A stretch of DNA of 64,000 nucleotides from Nocardia gamkensis NBRC 108242. GTDB lineage: Bacteria; Actinomycetota; Actinomycetes; Mycobacteriales; Mycobacteriaceae. The stretch covers positions 44,484 to 108,483 of the forward strand of contig NZ_BDBM01000031.1 of the NCBI RefSeq assembly GCF_001612985.1, read 5' to 3'. Positions 52,501-60,972 of the stretch are shown piece by piece (the stretch's first letter is position 1; every line of letters starts with the position of its first letter). The notes under the pieces are model-generated. The model was not told the origin of the DNA. It did not search any database and was given only the letters and a program-made list of their open reading frames with translations. A program made the position numbers and the translations under genes.

Positions 52501-52833
52501 GTCGAGCGATCCCAGGCGGTGAAAGGGCATCACCAGGTACGGACGCCCTGTCTCGGTTTCGCCGACGTGCAGAACGCCGACGAAATTCGGGTGCCCGGTG
52601 AGGCGAGCCATCGCCCGCTGCTCGCGGAAGAAACGCTCCCGGTCGTCCTCCAGTTCGCCGGTCAGAACCTTCACCGCCACCGTACGATCCAACGCCAGCT
52701 CGGTGCAGCGGTAGACGACGCCGAAGCCACCGCGACCGACCTCCTCGGCGTCCGCGAACCCCGCAGCGCTCAACTCCGTGACGATGTCTTCGCCAACATC
52801 ACGCTGTGTCGTGAAGGGATCGCTTTCGGTCAT
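49552..52833 (-). CDS. pknK: PknK-like Ser/Thr kinase with NB-ARC ATPase, TPR-like region and LuxR helix-turn-helix
   Basis: 1093 residues from ATG 52833. Kinase at about 25-285 (GRGGFGVVY, VAVKVL, LHRDIKPGN, TDFGIAR). ATPase from about 335: LELTSFVGRRTQ, Walker A TGIGGIGKS, Walker B LLVLDNCEQ, and the NB-ARC GLPLAIELAAARL. Helical repeats follow (ALLALGLAYALQGDTREAL). The LuxR domain closes it (LTKRERQVAELVAEGLTNRAIA). M. tuberculosis PknK (1110 residues) has the same order and links phosphorylation to transcription and growth control. Upstream frame extension lacks homology. Transcribed leftward, away from the PhlG-like gene end. Confidence 0.92.
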   Translation of the reverse strand: MTESDPFTTQRDVGEDIVTELSAAGFADAEEVGRGGFGVVYRCTELALDRTVAVKVLTGELEDDRERFFREQRAMARLTGHPNFVGVLHVGETETGRPYLVMPFHRLGSLDARIRDNGPLSVEEVLRLGVKLAGALEAAHQAGVLHRDIKPGNILLTDYGEPALTDFGIARIAGGFETETGAFTGSPAFTAPEVLGGVGPSRESDVYGLGAALFCALTGHAAFERRRGEEVVAQFVRLTTQPVPDLRESGFAEDVCAVIEKTLSREPRDRPTAAELGEQLQRVQLAHGFTVDEMVLPEDTRATPASSPGAAPAFQDDIVSDRIARPRHPIAGNLPLELTSFVGRRTQVSEVKNLLSGSRLITLTGIGGIGKSRLALHVAHKVQDDFPGGVWLVELGELRDAASLVDVIGAALGLRNHAGRPMLEVLVEFFSTRQRLLVLDNCEQVVEEVAELAQSLLQAGHLLRIMATSREALGIAGESVVAISPLTFPDPLSSPSLRSLAAFDAVTLFAQRAAAAVPGFELTDSNRLSVVGICSRLDGLPLAIELAAARLRMMSPEQLLLRLTDRFTLLTGGRRGAPTRQQTLRWCIGWSYDLCTATEQRLWNQLSVFARGFELDAAQQVCGADLAEPELLDSISALVDKSILIREDVDDTVRFRMLETVQEYGRDQLEGTGDYPQLSRRHRDWYEQLAITAEAEWMSPRQLKWIARLERELPNLRQAMESSLTEQGEHALRIAHALFPFWLVRGRPSEGRRWCDRALSRSSGIPNADRAKALVAAVMLAATLGDFGAATSRLAELRVLAERTAEPISGALLAYADGFIALVCGDPIRASALMKDAADTFGARGELTTHSRALLALGLAYALQGDTREALARVEQALAIADSHGETVYQSYVQGVKGLTYWLQGESDRAVHYLGNAVQLSRLVIDPIVAAISSEVLAWIAAEDGDARRAAVLLGIAEQLGRSLGGSGIVFSALSKYHEECEHRAVQVLGTRAYKAERRNGSAMSFDAAVEFVLGQQARVTPTDRYSVTLTKRERQVAELVAEGLTNRAIAARLMIAQRTAQGHVEHILAKLGFTSRAQIAAWVAEQSHRKPQ

Positions 52834-53054
52834 TTCTACTCGCGACTCACCGGTGGTCGCATACCAGTCAGAATATCGCCGCTCGTACCCTCGGTGGTAC
52901 GGCAGAACTCCACATCGGCCGTCAGCGCAGGTGGAAACGCCGCCTGTCCCTGGCCACGGCTTTCGATCCTCTCCGACGCGGTGACCCGAAGTCGTCGCTG
53001 GGGGTCGGTCGTCAGCGCTGTGCAGGACATAGTGGCCGCACGGGCGGCGGCGAC

Positions 53055-53978
53055 CTAGCTTGCGAATTCGCGGTGGAGTTCGGGAAGGAACGTGGCCAGA
53101 TGGTTCATTTCCTGTCCGCAGTGCAGCAGAAGCTCGCGGGCCATATCCAGCCCGAGCATCAGATCGGCGGGATCGGCAGCGGCTCCGCGCGCTACCGCCC
53201 GCGCGGCCTGCCCCGCATCGGGAACGCGCGGGCCGTACAGATTCAGATAGAACCGACTGCGCATCTCGCACCCGCCGGGCACGGGGCGGACCTGATGCGC
53301 CAGCCACCCCACATCCAGCGGAGCCACGCTGCTGCCCACCCGGCCGGAAATGATCGTGTGACCATCGGGCACTTCCAGGCCCAGCAACGCCGGGTCATGA
53401 AAGCTGATGGCCAATTGCTGCAGCTTGGCGCCGATGTACTCATCGACATAGACCGTGTTGCCGATGTACTTGTCACGGTCACCGAGCCCCGACCCGCTCC
53501 GCGACTGCGCGGCACCGACATACAGATGGGCATCGGGATGCCAGAGCTTATAGCGAGCCGACTCGGCGATATGCCAGCCGAACCACCAGTCCCACATCGC
53601 CGCACTGACCCTCGGCATCACCGTCCGCACGGCAACCCACATCACGCCCGAGCGCGTATGCCCGTATCCGGTCTCCACCGGGGAGTATCCGCTCGGGCTC
53701 AGATCGCTGGGCAGACAGTCGAACTCCGGAATCAGCTGCGGATCGGTCGCCGGCCCCGCATAGGCCACGGCGACCTCCGCGGGTGCGGGCAGCGTGCGCT
53801 CGGTGAAGAACCGCGCATAGGGCAGGAGCCGGTCCTCGGGGCAATACCCCCGATAACGCGTCTCTCCCCCAGGGGCGGCATGCCCGGCGCCGGTCGATTC
53901 TTCGATCATCAATATCGCCCCCACAGTCGTGATCATCGACAACATCGCGCGCCGCGACATCCACCAGCTTCTCAACAC
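53055..53978 (-). CDS. PhlG-like (DAPG hydrolase family) protein with Tat-type signal
   Basis: 307 residues from ATG 53978 (ATG 53957 also possible). An amino SRRAMLS, hydrophobic stretch and AxA-like GHAAPG suggest Tat export, unusual for this family. The body matches the diacetylphloroglucinol hydrolase group: YSPVETGYGHTRSGVMWVAV, MWDWWFGWH, RYKLWHPDAHLYV, FHDPALLG and a final QEMNHLATFLPELH with metal-binding His/Glu. PhlG cleaves a C-C bond in an acylphloroglucinol. Divergent from a TetR, which likely controls it. Confidence 0.82.
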   Translation of the reverse strand: MLRSWWMSRRAMLSMITTVGAILMIEESTGAGHAAPGGETRYRGYCPEDRLLPYARFFTERTLPAPAEVAVAYAGPATDPQLIPEFDCLPSDLSPSGYSPVETGYGHTRSGVMWVAVRTVMPRVSAAMWDWWFGWHIAESARYKLWHPDAHLYVGAAQSRSGSGLGDRDKYIGNTVYVDEYIGAKLQQLAISFHDPALLGLEVPDGHTIISGRVGSSVAPLDVGWLAHQVRPVPGGCEMRSRFYLNLYGPRVPDAGQAARAVARGAAADPADLMLGLDMARELLLHCGQEMNHLATFLPELHREFAS

Positions 53979-54337
53979 GCGTTGAGGTTAGAAGAGGTGC
54001 GTCGGCACCGCTGGCTGTCGACCCAGCTCTGTGACACACCACAGGCCCTGAGCTCGCGCACTGGCCGACACCCCACATGACCTCGCCCGCCAGCGCCTGA
54101 CGACGGTGCCGATCCGGGCTCTCCGCGACAAGGCGTCCATGCCTGTCGGCCCGTCGCTGCCGGTGCGTTCACCGACGCGAACGTCGCGTGTGCCCGGTTC
54201 CCGCGGCACCGGATCACAACTGCCGGCTTCGAGGCTGCGTCTCGATCACGCCGGTCGCTGGTCGCGCCTCTGGCTTCCACCCGTTTTCGACAACCAGCAG
54301 CGATGGCGCCGCCGCAGCTGCGCTCTACGATGCCGTC

Positions 54338-54937
54338 ATGAGCGAGCCCCCCCGTCCGGACGTGGCCCGGCGGCGCCGCAGCATCGCCTCGGCGGCGATC
54401 GATGTGCTCGCCGACCACGGCGTGCGCGGCCTCACCCACCGGGCAGTCGACGCCGCGGCCGGGATGAGCCCAGGCGCGGTCAACTATCACGCGCCCACCC
54501 GCGGCAAGCTCGTCGCTCTGGCTGTGGAAGAGCTGTTCTCCCGCGACTACGAACTCGTTGTCACCCATTTCACCGATGTGTCGGCCCTCGACCCGACCTC
54601 GATCCCGCAACTGGCCGAGTTCATGGCCTCCTTCATCGAAGCCATGACCACCGGACCGGCACGTCGGCGGGCTCTGGCAAGACATCTACTACTGGGCGAG
54701 GCCCAGTTCCACCCACAGCTGCGGGACCTGTTCGATCAGCAACGCCGCGCCTTCGTGCAGTTCACCCAACGGCTACTCGAAACGCTCGAGGTGCCCGAAC
54801 CCGCTCTGACCGCCGAGACCGTTACCGTCGTCGTCGACGGACTGATCCAACGCCAAGTCATGATCGGCGCCGCCCCCTTACCGCCGGCCGAACTGTGTCA
54901 AGTCCTCACCCGACTGCTACAGCCCTGGAACCAATGA
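54338..54937 (+). CDS. TetR family transcriptional regulator
   Basis: 199 residues from ATG 54338; the frame extends upstream without homology. DNA-binding part: RRRSIASAAIDVLADHGVRG, then LTHRAVDAAAGMSPGAVNYH and RGKLVALAVEELF. The helical ligand domain contains RRALARHLLLGEAQFHPQLR. Faces the PhlG-like gene across about 360 nt, so it probably senses the substrate or product of that enzyme. No clear operator repeat seen in the gap. Confidence 0.87.
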   Translation: MSEPPRPDVARRRRSIASAAIDVLADHGVRGLTHRAVDAAAGMSPGAVNYHAPTRGKLVALAVEELFSRDYELVVTHFTDVSALDPTSIPQLAEFMASFIEAMTTGPARRRALARHLLLGEAQFHPQLRDLFDQQRRAFVQFTQRLLETLEVPEPALTAETVTVVVDGLIQRQVMIGAAPLPPAELCQVLTRLLQPWNQ

Positions 54938-54952
54938 TGCTGATCGTGCCCG

Positions 54953-55135
54953 ATGGTCGCCGTGGCGACGCCGGCAGGTAATCGGCATCAAGTTCTGACG
55001 GGCAAGCAGTGGGAGTTGCTCGACCTGCTTCTACCGAAATTCGATGGCCACGATCTGGTGCCACCCCTCACGCAGCGAAGCCGCAGCCTGGTGTGCCTCG
55101 GAACGAAAGCGAACCAGCAGGACACCCGCTCATGA
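54953..55135 (+). pseudogene. IS5-family transposase, amino-terminal fragment
   Basis: VLTGKQWELLDLLLPKFDGH matches the start of IS5-type transposases (LTDEQWALLEPLLP). After about 30 residues the similarity ends. Directly follows the TetR gene. Confidence 0.55.
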
Positions 55136-55276
55136 GTGGGTTTCGCGCGCTGTTCGGTGTGGCGGCCCGCGCGCCGAGGTTGGCCGGGCACATGCCGTAC
55201 TACGCAGTATGGGAACGAGGGTCATTACCGATCGGGAGGATGACGGAGCGCGGATGAGTACTGAGGGGAAGGTGCG

Positions 55277-55351
55277 ATGACCGTCGTCAACGGTGACGAG
55301 GCGGAGATCATCAGGCGCCGTATCCTGGACGCTGCAGCCGAACGTTCATGA
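55277..55351 (+). pseudogene. TetR regulator, first 24 residues only
   Basis: ATG 55277 opens a frame ending at 55351 with EIIRRRILDAAAERS, the beginning of a TetR first helix, then a TGA. AAGGTG precedes it, and the stop of another 8-codon frame overlaps the start as in an operon. The break must be a deletion junction. Confidence 0.5.
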
Positions 55352-55546
55352 AGCAGGGGTTCCTGGGGAGTCGCCGACTGTTTGCACGAGCGCTTTGGCC
55401 GGGTCACCGTCGACGCCGAGCTTCACCATGCGGAACACGCTCACCCCGCCCGCGACCAGGTGAATCAGAGAGCCCTCCTCGAACTGCACGAGTCCGAGCC
55501 CAGCGAACAACACCATCCGGTCGGTATTTGCCCGAGATAGGCTCAA
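55346..55546 (-). pseudogene. Possible fragment of a membrane-associated protein
   Basis: Leftward frame (TTG 55546 or ATG 55516) gives MVLFAGLGLVQFEEGSLIHL then VAGGVSVFRMVKLGVDGD. It looks like real coding sequence, but no complete domain is recognised. It sits between the TetR and DNA-ligase relics, so it is probably also a leftover. Confidence 0.3.
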
Positions 55547-55550
55547 TGGT

Positions 55551-55649
55551 GTGTCTATCCCAGCACCGATGCTGGCGACCGCCGGGAGGCCGCCCGATAA
55601 ACCAGGCCGTTGGGCGATCGAGATGAAATGGGACGGGATGCTTCTCTGA
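55551..55649 (+). pseudogene. ATP-dependent DNA ligase, amino-terminal fragment with active-site lysine
   Basis: GTG 55551 opens 32 codons: PAPMLATAGRPPD, then RWAIEMKWDGMLL and TGA. EMKWDG is the KxDG nucleotidyl-lysine motif of LigB/LigC/LigD-type ligases with its usual lead-in. All following domains are absent. Confidence 0.6.
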
Positions 55650-55726
55650 ACTTGGCAAGTCTGCGGGACGGTCTGCCGATGACGAGCAGGGGAACCGTGG
55701 TGTCGCCGCCTCTCGCGGCGGGGAGG

Positions 55727-56497
55727 TCAGTGTGGTTCGGGGCGGTGGGCGGGAAGTAGTCCTGCGGCCAGGGCGCGGGTGGCGACGCCTGCGCGGCTGC
55801 GGGCGTCGAGTCGGGTGATGATGCGGCCGACGCGGTCTTTGATGGTGTGGATGCTGAGGTGTACTCGTTCGGCGATTTCTTGGTTGGAATAGCCGTCGGC
55901 GACGAGTTCGATGATGGTGATGTCGGTGTCATCCATGCCGGCGTTGCGGGCGAGTTCGGTTTTGAAGGTGTTCTCGACGATGTCGAGGACGCGTTCGATG
56001 TGGTGGGGTTGGCTGGAGACCTGGCTGCTGAGGAAGCTGAGTCGGCGGTAGATGTCCATCGCCGTGCGTTGTTGGTCTTCGATGATGGCCAAGCGGCTGG
56101 TCTTGTCGGCGAGTTCGGTTTGTAGGCGTTTGATTTCGGTGATGTCGCGGCCGATGCCTTGGCGGCCGATTATTCGGCCGTCTCGCAGGACGCTGCCGGC
56201 GTGGACTTCCATTTCGCGGATCTGGCCGTCGGGGCGCAGGATCTTGGTCTCGAAGTACGGACTCGTTCCGGGGTTGGCGATGCCGCGGTGGAACTGGTCG
56301 AGCGCGGTCTGTCGCGCGTCGGGGGCGATGACTTCGGAGAAGTGGTGGCCGAGGAGGTCGGTGAGTGGTCGTCCGAACATTTCGGTGCCGGCTCGGTTCA
56401 GGTAGAGGAAACATCCCTCGGCGTCGAGGACGTAGACGACGTCGACCAGACGCGCGAGGAGGCCCTCGTAGTCGAGCGAGGGGATCTGACCTGCCAT
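55727..56497 (-). CDS. PAS domain LuxR-type response regulator
   Basis: 256 residues from ATG 56497. PAS domain at about 10-125 (VVYVLDAEGCFLYLNRAGTEMFG, PDGQIREMEVHAGSVLRDG, GRDITEIK), a short coiled helix, then a LuxR helix-turn-helix at about 195-245 (DTDITIIELVADGYSNQEIA, HLSIHTIKDRVGRI). No receiver domain: the PAS itself should sense, perhaps through a small ligand. Divergent from the FadD-like gene, which it may control. Confidence 0.88.
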   Translation of the reverse strand: MAGQIPSLDYEGLLARLVDVVYVLDAEGCFLYLNRAGTEMFGRPLTDLLGHHFSEVIAPDARQTALDQFHRGIANPGTSPYFETKILRPDGQIREMEVHAGSVLRDGRIIGRQGIGRDITEIKRLQTELADKTSRLAIIEDQQRTAMDIYRRLSFLSSQVSSQPHHIERVLDIVENTFKTELARNAGMDDTDITIIELVADGYSNQEIAERVHLSIHTIKDRVGRIITRLDARSRAGVATRALAAGLLPAHRPEPH

Positions 56498-56661
56498 TGC
56501 GCGACTCTACGAGACGGAGGGGCCGAATGGTCCAGCGACTCCTCCGAGTCTGCGCGACCCGTTTCGCGGAACCGCTCGATCTCGGATCCGCCACCAAAGG
56601 GGGTCACCGCACGACTTGCGGGGGTGTTCGGCGGTCGATAACGCCACCGAGGATGTGATCC

Positions 56662-58359
56662 ATGCCATCACAGAGCGAGACTATTGCGCCGGTCACTACC
56701 CCGGAAGCGGGGTTCGTCGATTTCGGTAGCGCGCGCACGATGTGCGATCTGTTGCTGAGCACGGCATGGCAGCATCCGGATCGGGTCGCGTTGCGCTCGT
56801 TCGAGACCGGCGTGGCGTGGACCTACGCCGAGGTGATGGCTCGAATCGGTGCTGTGCTGGAGCGTTTGCGCGGCCTGGGAGTCGGCAGGGGCGAGGCGGT
56901 GGCGTTGATGATGCGCAACGTCCCGCAGTTCCACGTCGTGGACGCCGCCGTGATGCTGACCGGTGGGGTTGCGTTCAGCGTCTACAACACCCTGCCGCCC
57001 GAACAGATCGAGTACGTGCTGTCGAACGCGGGCGCGCGGATCGTGATCGCCGAGTCCGGTTTCGTGCCCGTGCTGCGGGCCGCGATCGTGCTCGGCGCGT
57101 CGATCGAGCAGATCCTGGTGGTCGACGAGGCGGTCGAGGGATGCGCGGACCTGACGGCGGAGTTGGCGGCGCAGCGGTGCGGGTTCGACTTCGCGTCGTT
57201 GGAACCGGTCGATCCCGACGACCTGCTCACCCTGATCTACACCTCGGGCACGACCGGCCCGCCCAAAGCGGTCGAGCTGACGCACGCCGGAATGCTGGCC
57301 CAGCTACGCGGGGTGCACGCCGCGGTCCCGGTTCCCGACGGCGGCCGGCAGGTCAGTTTCCTGCCCGCCGCGCACGTCGCGGATCGGTGGACGTCGCACT
57401 ATTCGGCGTTCATGACCTACGGAAACACCCTGACGTGTGTGGCGGAGGCGACGAACCTGGCGGCGTGCGTCGCGGCGACGAAGCCGACGGTGTTCGCGGC
57501 GGTGCCGCGGGTGTGGGAGAAGTTCAAGACCGCGATCGAGAACAGCTATCCCGGTGACGTGCTCGCCGACGCCGCCGCGGACCCGGCGATCGGCGCGGCG
57601 CTGCTGGACGGTCTCGGGTTCGGGGAGATCGCGTGGGCGGTGACCGGCGCCGCGCCGACTCCGCCCGCGGTGGTGTCGTTCTTCGTGAAGCTCGGGCTGC
57701 CGCTGTGCGAGGGACTGGGCATGTCGGAAGCCTCCTGCCTGGTCGCGGTCAACACCCCGGCCGCGCTACGCGCCGGTAGCGTCGGTCGGCCGTTGTCGTC
57801 GGTGGAGGCGGGGACCGCCGCCGACGGTGAGCTGCTGCTGCGCGGCCCGCAGGTCATGCGCGGATATCGCGGGCAGCCCGAGCGCACCGCCGAGGCCATA
57901 GACGACGACGGGTGGCTGCACACCGGAGACATCGCGCGCATCGACGAGGACGGGTTCCTGTGGATCGTCGACCGCAAGAAGGAACTCATCATCACCGCGG
58001 CCGGGAAGAACCTGTCCCCCGCCAACATCGAGATGGCCGTGCGCTCGGCGGGCAACCTCGTCGCACACGTGTGCGTGATCGGCGAGGCACGCCCCTATGT
58101 GGTCGCGTTGCTGTGCCTGGACCCCGTGGCCGTGGGCGGGCGCTCGTTCGACGACCTCGAACTCCTGGCGATGGTCCAGGAACAGATCGACCGCGCCAAT
58201 GCCACCCTCGCGCGCGTCGAACAGATCAAGAAGTTCGCGGTCGTGCAGCGGGAATGGACGCCCGGCGCCGAACTGACCCCGTCGATGAAACTGCGCCGCG
58301 CGGCCATCGCCTCCGCACACGCCAGAGAGATCGAGGCCCTGTATGCGACCGGCCGATAG
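56662..58359 (+). CDS. FadD-like acyl-CoA synthetase (ANL superfamily)
   Basis: 565 residues from ATG 56662 after GAGGATGTG. AMP-binding motif LIYTSGTTGPPKAVELTHAG at about 190-209, VPRVWEKFKTAIENSYPGD, GLGMSEASC, and the carboxyl hinge DGWLHTGDIARIDEDG then DRKKELIITAAGKNLSP with the catalytic lysine near the end (LTPSMKLRRA). Activates a fatty or other carboxylic acid to its adenylate and CoA ester. Chain-length preference unknown. Typical FadD15-like length is about 600. Confidence 0.9.
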   Translation: MPSQSETIAPVTTPEAGFVDFGSARTMCDLLLSTAWQHPDRVALRSFETGVAWTYAEVMARIGAVLERLRGLGVGRGEAVALMMRNVPQFHVVDAAVMLTGGVAFSVYNTLPPEQIEYVLSNAGARIVIAESGFVPVLRAAIVLGASIEQILVVDEAVEGCADLTAELAAQRCGFDFASLEPVDPDDLLTLIYTSGTTGPPKAVELTHAGMLAQLRGVHAAVPVPDGGRQVSFLPAAHVADRWTSHYSAFMTYGNTLTCVAEATNLAACVAATKPTVFAAVPRVWEKFKTAIENSYPGDVLADAAADPAIGAALLDGLGFGEIAWAVTGAAPTPPAVVSFFVKLGLPLCEGLGMSEASCLVAVNTPAALRAGSVGRPLSSVEAGTAADGELLLRGPQVMRGYRGQPERTAEAIDDDGWLHTGDIARIDEDGFLWIVDRKKELIITAAGKNLSPANIEMAVRSAGNLVAHVCVIGEARPYVVALLCLDPVAVGGRSFDDLELLAMVQEQIDRANATLARVEQIKKFAVVQREWTPGAELTPSMKLRRAAIASAHAREIEALYATGR

Positions 58360-58503
58360 CCCACTTCCGGTGTGCTCGCGTGAGCGGAGGCCCTCACTGA
58401 ACGACGACAGCGACTGACCGACGCCGGTGCGTCCGCGCGCGAACGATCAGCGCGGGACCGGCATCCACCGACAGGAAGGTTCCCTCACCGTCGAGGGGCA
58501 CCC

Positions 58504-60087
58504 ATGAGTTCACGACACATTCTCCGCGGGCACCGGATCGTCTCGACGACCGCCGCCGCCGCTCTCGCTGTGCTGTTCGTGCCGACCGCGACGCTGTCGG
58601 CCCAACCCCCGGCTCCCGGCTCCGTCGAACAGATCAGCGCGTTGAGCGATGTCGCCGCCGCCCGCGCGGAGTGCGGGCCGGGCTCCGATCCCGCGGCGGG
58701 ACCCGAAACCGGTCTGCAAGGCGATGTTCCCGCCGCCGACCGCGACAACCGGCGCAGCGCCCAGGGCTACAGCTGCAACATGCGCATGCTCGGCAACTAT
58801 CCCGGCCAGGGCGGGGGCATCAACTCGATCACCTTCGAGCACTGCGCCTACATCGGCACCACCTTCCCCGGCAACCTCATGAGCGAGGCCCAAGGGGTTC
58901 AGGTGCTCGACGTCTCCGACCCGCGCGCGCCGATCCGGACCGCAGTGTTGAACGAACCGGCCATGCGCGCGGGCACCTGGGAGAGCCTCAAGGCCAACCC
59001 ACGCCGCAAACTGCTCGTCGGCACCGGCGTGCCGTTCATGACCGGCGCTGGCCTGCTCTCGGTCTACGACATCTCCGACTGCGCGCACCCGCGCCTGCTC
59101 AACCCCGGGCCCGGCACCGATCTGGGAATGCCGCTGCCGATCACCGGCCACGAAGGCGGATTCTCCCCGGACGGCAACACCTACTGGGCCTCGGGCACCG
59201 CGCCGGGACTGGTCAGCGCCGTCGACCTCACCGATCCGGCCACCCCGCGGGTGATCTGGCAAGGACTGCCAGGGATGTCGATGCACGGCATGGGATTCTC
59301 CCCCGACGGGACCACCCTGTACCTGGCCGACAACATCGGCGGCCTGATGGTCCTCGACATCGGCGCCATCCAACGCCGCGACCCGAACCCGCAGGTCCAG
59401 CAACGCTCGCACCTCACATGGACCGACGGCTGGGCCACCCAGCACAACGTCCCGGTCACCTACCACGGTGTGCCCCACCTGTTCTCGGTCAACGAAGCCG
59501 GTTCGGGCGGGGTGAAGATCTTCGACGTCGCCGACCCGACGCGCCCGCGACCGGTCAACACGATCAAACTCGAGATCAACCTGCCCGACAACCAGGACGT
59601 CCTGCTGGCCTCCTCGGGCGGCGGTTCACTGTTCAGCTACGACGCCCACTACTGCGCCGCCGACCGGCCCGCCGACCCCACCGCACTGGCCTGCGGATGG
59701 ACCTCCTCGGGCATCCGCGTCTTCGACGTCAAGGACCCGACGAAGATTCGCGAGATCGCCTACTACAACCCACCCGCCCGCGCCGACCGCAAGGACCTGC
59801 TCACCAACTCCTCGCACGCGATCGCCTCGGTCATCGGCCTGCCCGTGCTGGCAGCGCCCACCGTCCTGCAAGCGATGGTGGAGGGCCGCGTCGACCTCGG
59901 CCAGGCCCTGTCCGACCGGACCGGGATGCTCACCGCCGATCTGACCACCGACTGGTGCTTCTCACCACCGGAATGGCGCGGCAACCAACTATGGACCACG
60001 TGCTCGGACAACGGATTCCTCACCCTGGAACTGTCCCCGACCGTCTACACCCCACCCGCCGACCAGCATTCCCACATCGGCTCATGA
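58504..60087 (+). CDS. Exported LVIVD-type beta-propeller protein, copy 1
   Basis: 527 residues from ATG 58504. Signal peptide about 1-33 (VSTTAAAALAVLFVPTATLSA). The mature part is a propeller built of LVIVD-like strands: VQVLDVSDPRAPIRTAVL, LLSVYDISDCAHPRLL, VSAVDLTDPATPRVIWQG, VKIFDVADPTRPRPV and IRVFDVKDPTKIREIAYYN. Cysteines in ECGPG, YSCN, HYC and CGW probably form disulfides. Its stop overlaps the DUF305 start as ATGA, so both are made together. Probably a periplasmic or cell-wall partner of the DUF305 protein. Confidence 0.87.
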   Translation: MSSRHILRGHRIVSTTAAAALAVLFVPTATLSAQPPAPGSVEQISALSDVAAARAECGPGSDPAAGPETGLQGDVPAADRDNRRSAQGYSCNMRMLGNYPGQGGGINSITFEHCAYIGTTFPGNLMSEAQGVQVLDVSDPRAPIRTAVLNEPAMRAGTWESLKANPRRKLLVGTGVPFMTGAGLLSVYDISDCAHPRLLNPGPGTDLGMPLPITGHEGGFSPDGNTYWASGTAPGLVSAVDLTDPATPRVIWQGLPGMSMHGMGFSPDGTTLYLADNIGGLMVLDIGAIQRRDPNPQVQQRSHLTWTDGWATQHNVPVTYHGVPHLFSVNEAGSGGVKIFDVADPTRPRPVNTIKLEINLPDNQDVLLASSGGGSLFSYDAHYCAADRPADPTALACGWTSSGIRVFDVKDPTKIREIAYYNPPARADRKDLLTNSSHAIASVIGLPVLAAPTVLQAMVEGRVDLGQALSDRTGMLTADLTTDWCFSPPEWRGNQLWTTCSDNGFLTLELSPTVYTPPADQHSHIGS

Positions 60088-60752
60088 ACCCCACCCGCCT
60101 GCTGCGAACCGCGGCCGTCGCGAGTCTGGCCCTGATGCTGGTGGTCCTCGGCGCTGCGCTGCGCCCGGCGTTCGTCCCCGAGCCGTCGAGCGCGGTCCCC
60201 GTTCTGAGCGAGGTCGAGACCGGCTTCGTCCAGGACATGCTCGCCCACCACAACCAGGCCCTGCTCATGATTGCGCGCCTGGACTCCGGCGTCGACCCCA
60301 TCGTGGCCGTGGCGGCCCGACAGATCGCCGAGTCCCAACGCACCGAGATCGGCATGATGGTCGGCTGGCTGCGCATGGCCCACGCCGCCACCATCAACCC
60401 CGACCCCATGTCCTGGATGCACCCCGACACCCCCCAGCATCACCGGCATTCACCCGCCGCACCGGCCGACACCATCGCAGCCGCCCACGCGGCGACGATG
60501 CCGGGCATGGCCACCCAGACCGATCTGGACGCACTCGCCGCGGCCCGCGGCCGCGACGCGGAGGTGTTGTTCCTGGAACTGATGCGACGCCACCACTACG
60601 GCGGGATCCAGATGGCCCAAGCCGCCGACCGCCTGCTCGACGGCGGCATCGTCGAACAGGCGGCCCGTGAGATGTATGACACCCAGGCCCGCGAAGCAGG
60701 ACTGCTCGCCCTGCTCCTGGACCAACGGCCCCACTTCGCGAACGACCGCTGA
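60084..60752 (+). CDS. DUF305 protein, copy 1
   Basis: 222 residues. An amino membrane anchor or signal (AAVASLALMLVVLGAAL), then two DUF305 halves: FVQDMLAHHNQALLMIARL near 48-66 and LELMRRHHYGGIQMAQAADRLL near 171-192. A Met/His-rich linker between them has MSWMHPDTPQHHRHSP and MPGMAT. DUF305 (CopM-like) proteins are ferritin-like and some bind copper; the His/Met content fits soft metals. Coupled to the propeller by ATGA overlap. Confidence 0.87.
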   Translation: MNPTRLLRTAAVASLALMLVVLGAALRPAFVPEPSSAVPVLSEVETGFVQDMLAHHNQALLMIARLDSGVDPIVAVAARQIAESQRTEIGMMVGWLRMAHAATINPDPMSWMHPDTPQHHRHSPAAPADTIAAAHAATMPGMATQTDLDALAAARGRDAEVLFLELMRRHHYGGIQMAQAADRLLDGGIVEQAAREMYDTQAREAGLLALLLDQRPHFANDR

Positions 60753-60851
60753 CCGGACCCGACGACCGCACCGGCGAGCGGAGAACATCGGCCCGGCAGC
60801 GAGAGAACGGAGCCGCTCACCGTCGGCGGTACCGAACAGGCGACCCGAGAT

Positions 60852-60887
60852 GGACAGTTGTCCATATAATCGATCAGTCAATTGTCC
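60852..60887 (+). promoter_or_regulatory. TATAAT -10 element framed by repeated CARTTGTCC words
   Basis: Palindrome GGACAGTTGTCC (60852-60863), perfect TATAAT (60865-60870) and a second CAATTGTCC (60879-60887); the two CARTTGTCC copies are 24 nt apart on the same strand. About 85 nt upstream of module copy 2. Likely its promoter with a repressor site. Confidence 0.55.
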
Positions 60888-60972
60888 GGGATTGGGAGCC
60901 TGGACGGCGAGTCGAGGCGGCGGTGCCCGCCGAGATCCGAACAACAGCAAGTCTCACCGTCGAGGAAGCCCC

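Noticed and set aside
53972..54685. Leftward 237-codon frame opposite the TetR gene
   Set aside because: Shadow of the TetR coding sequence; no recognisable domain.
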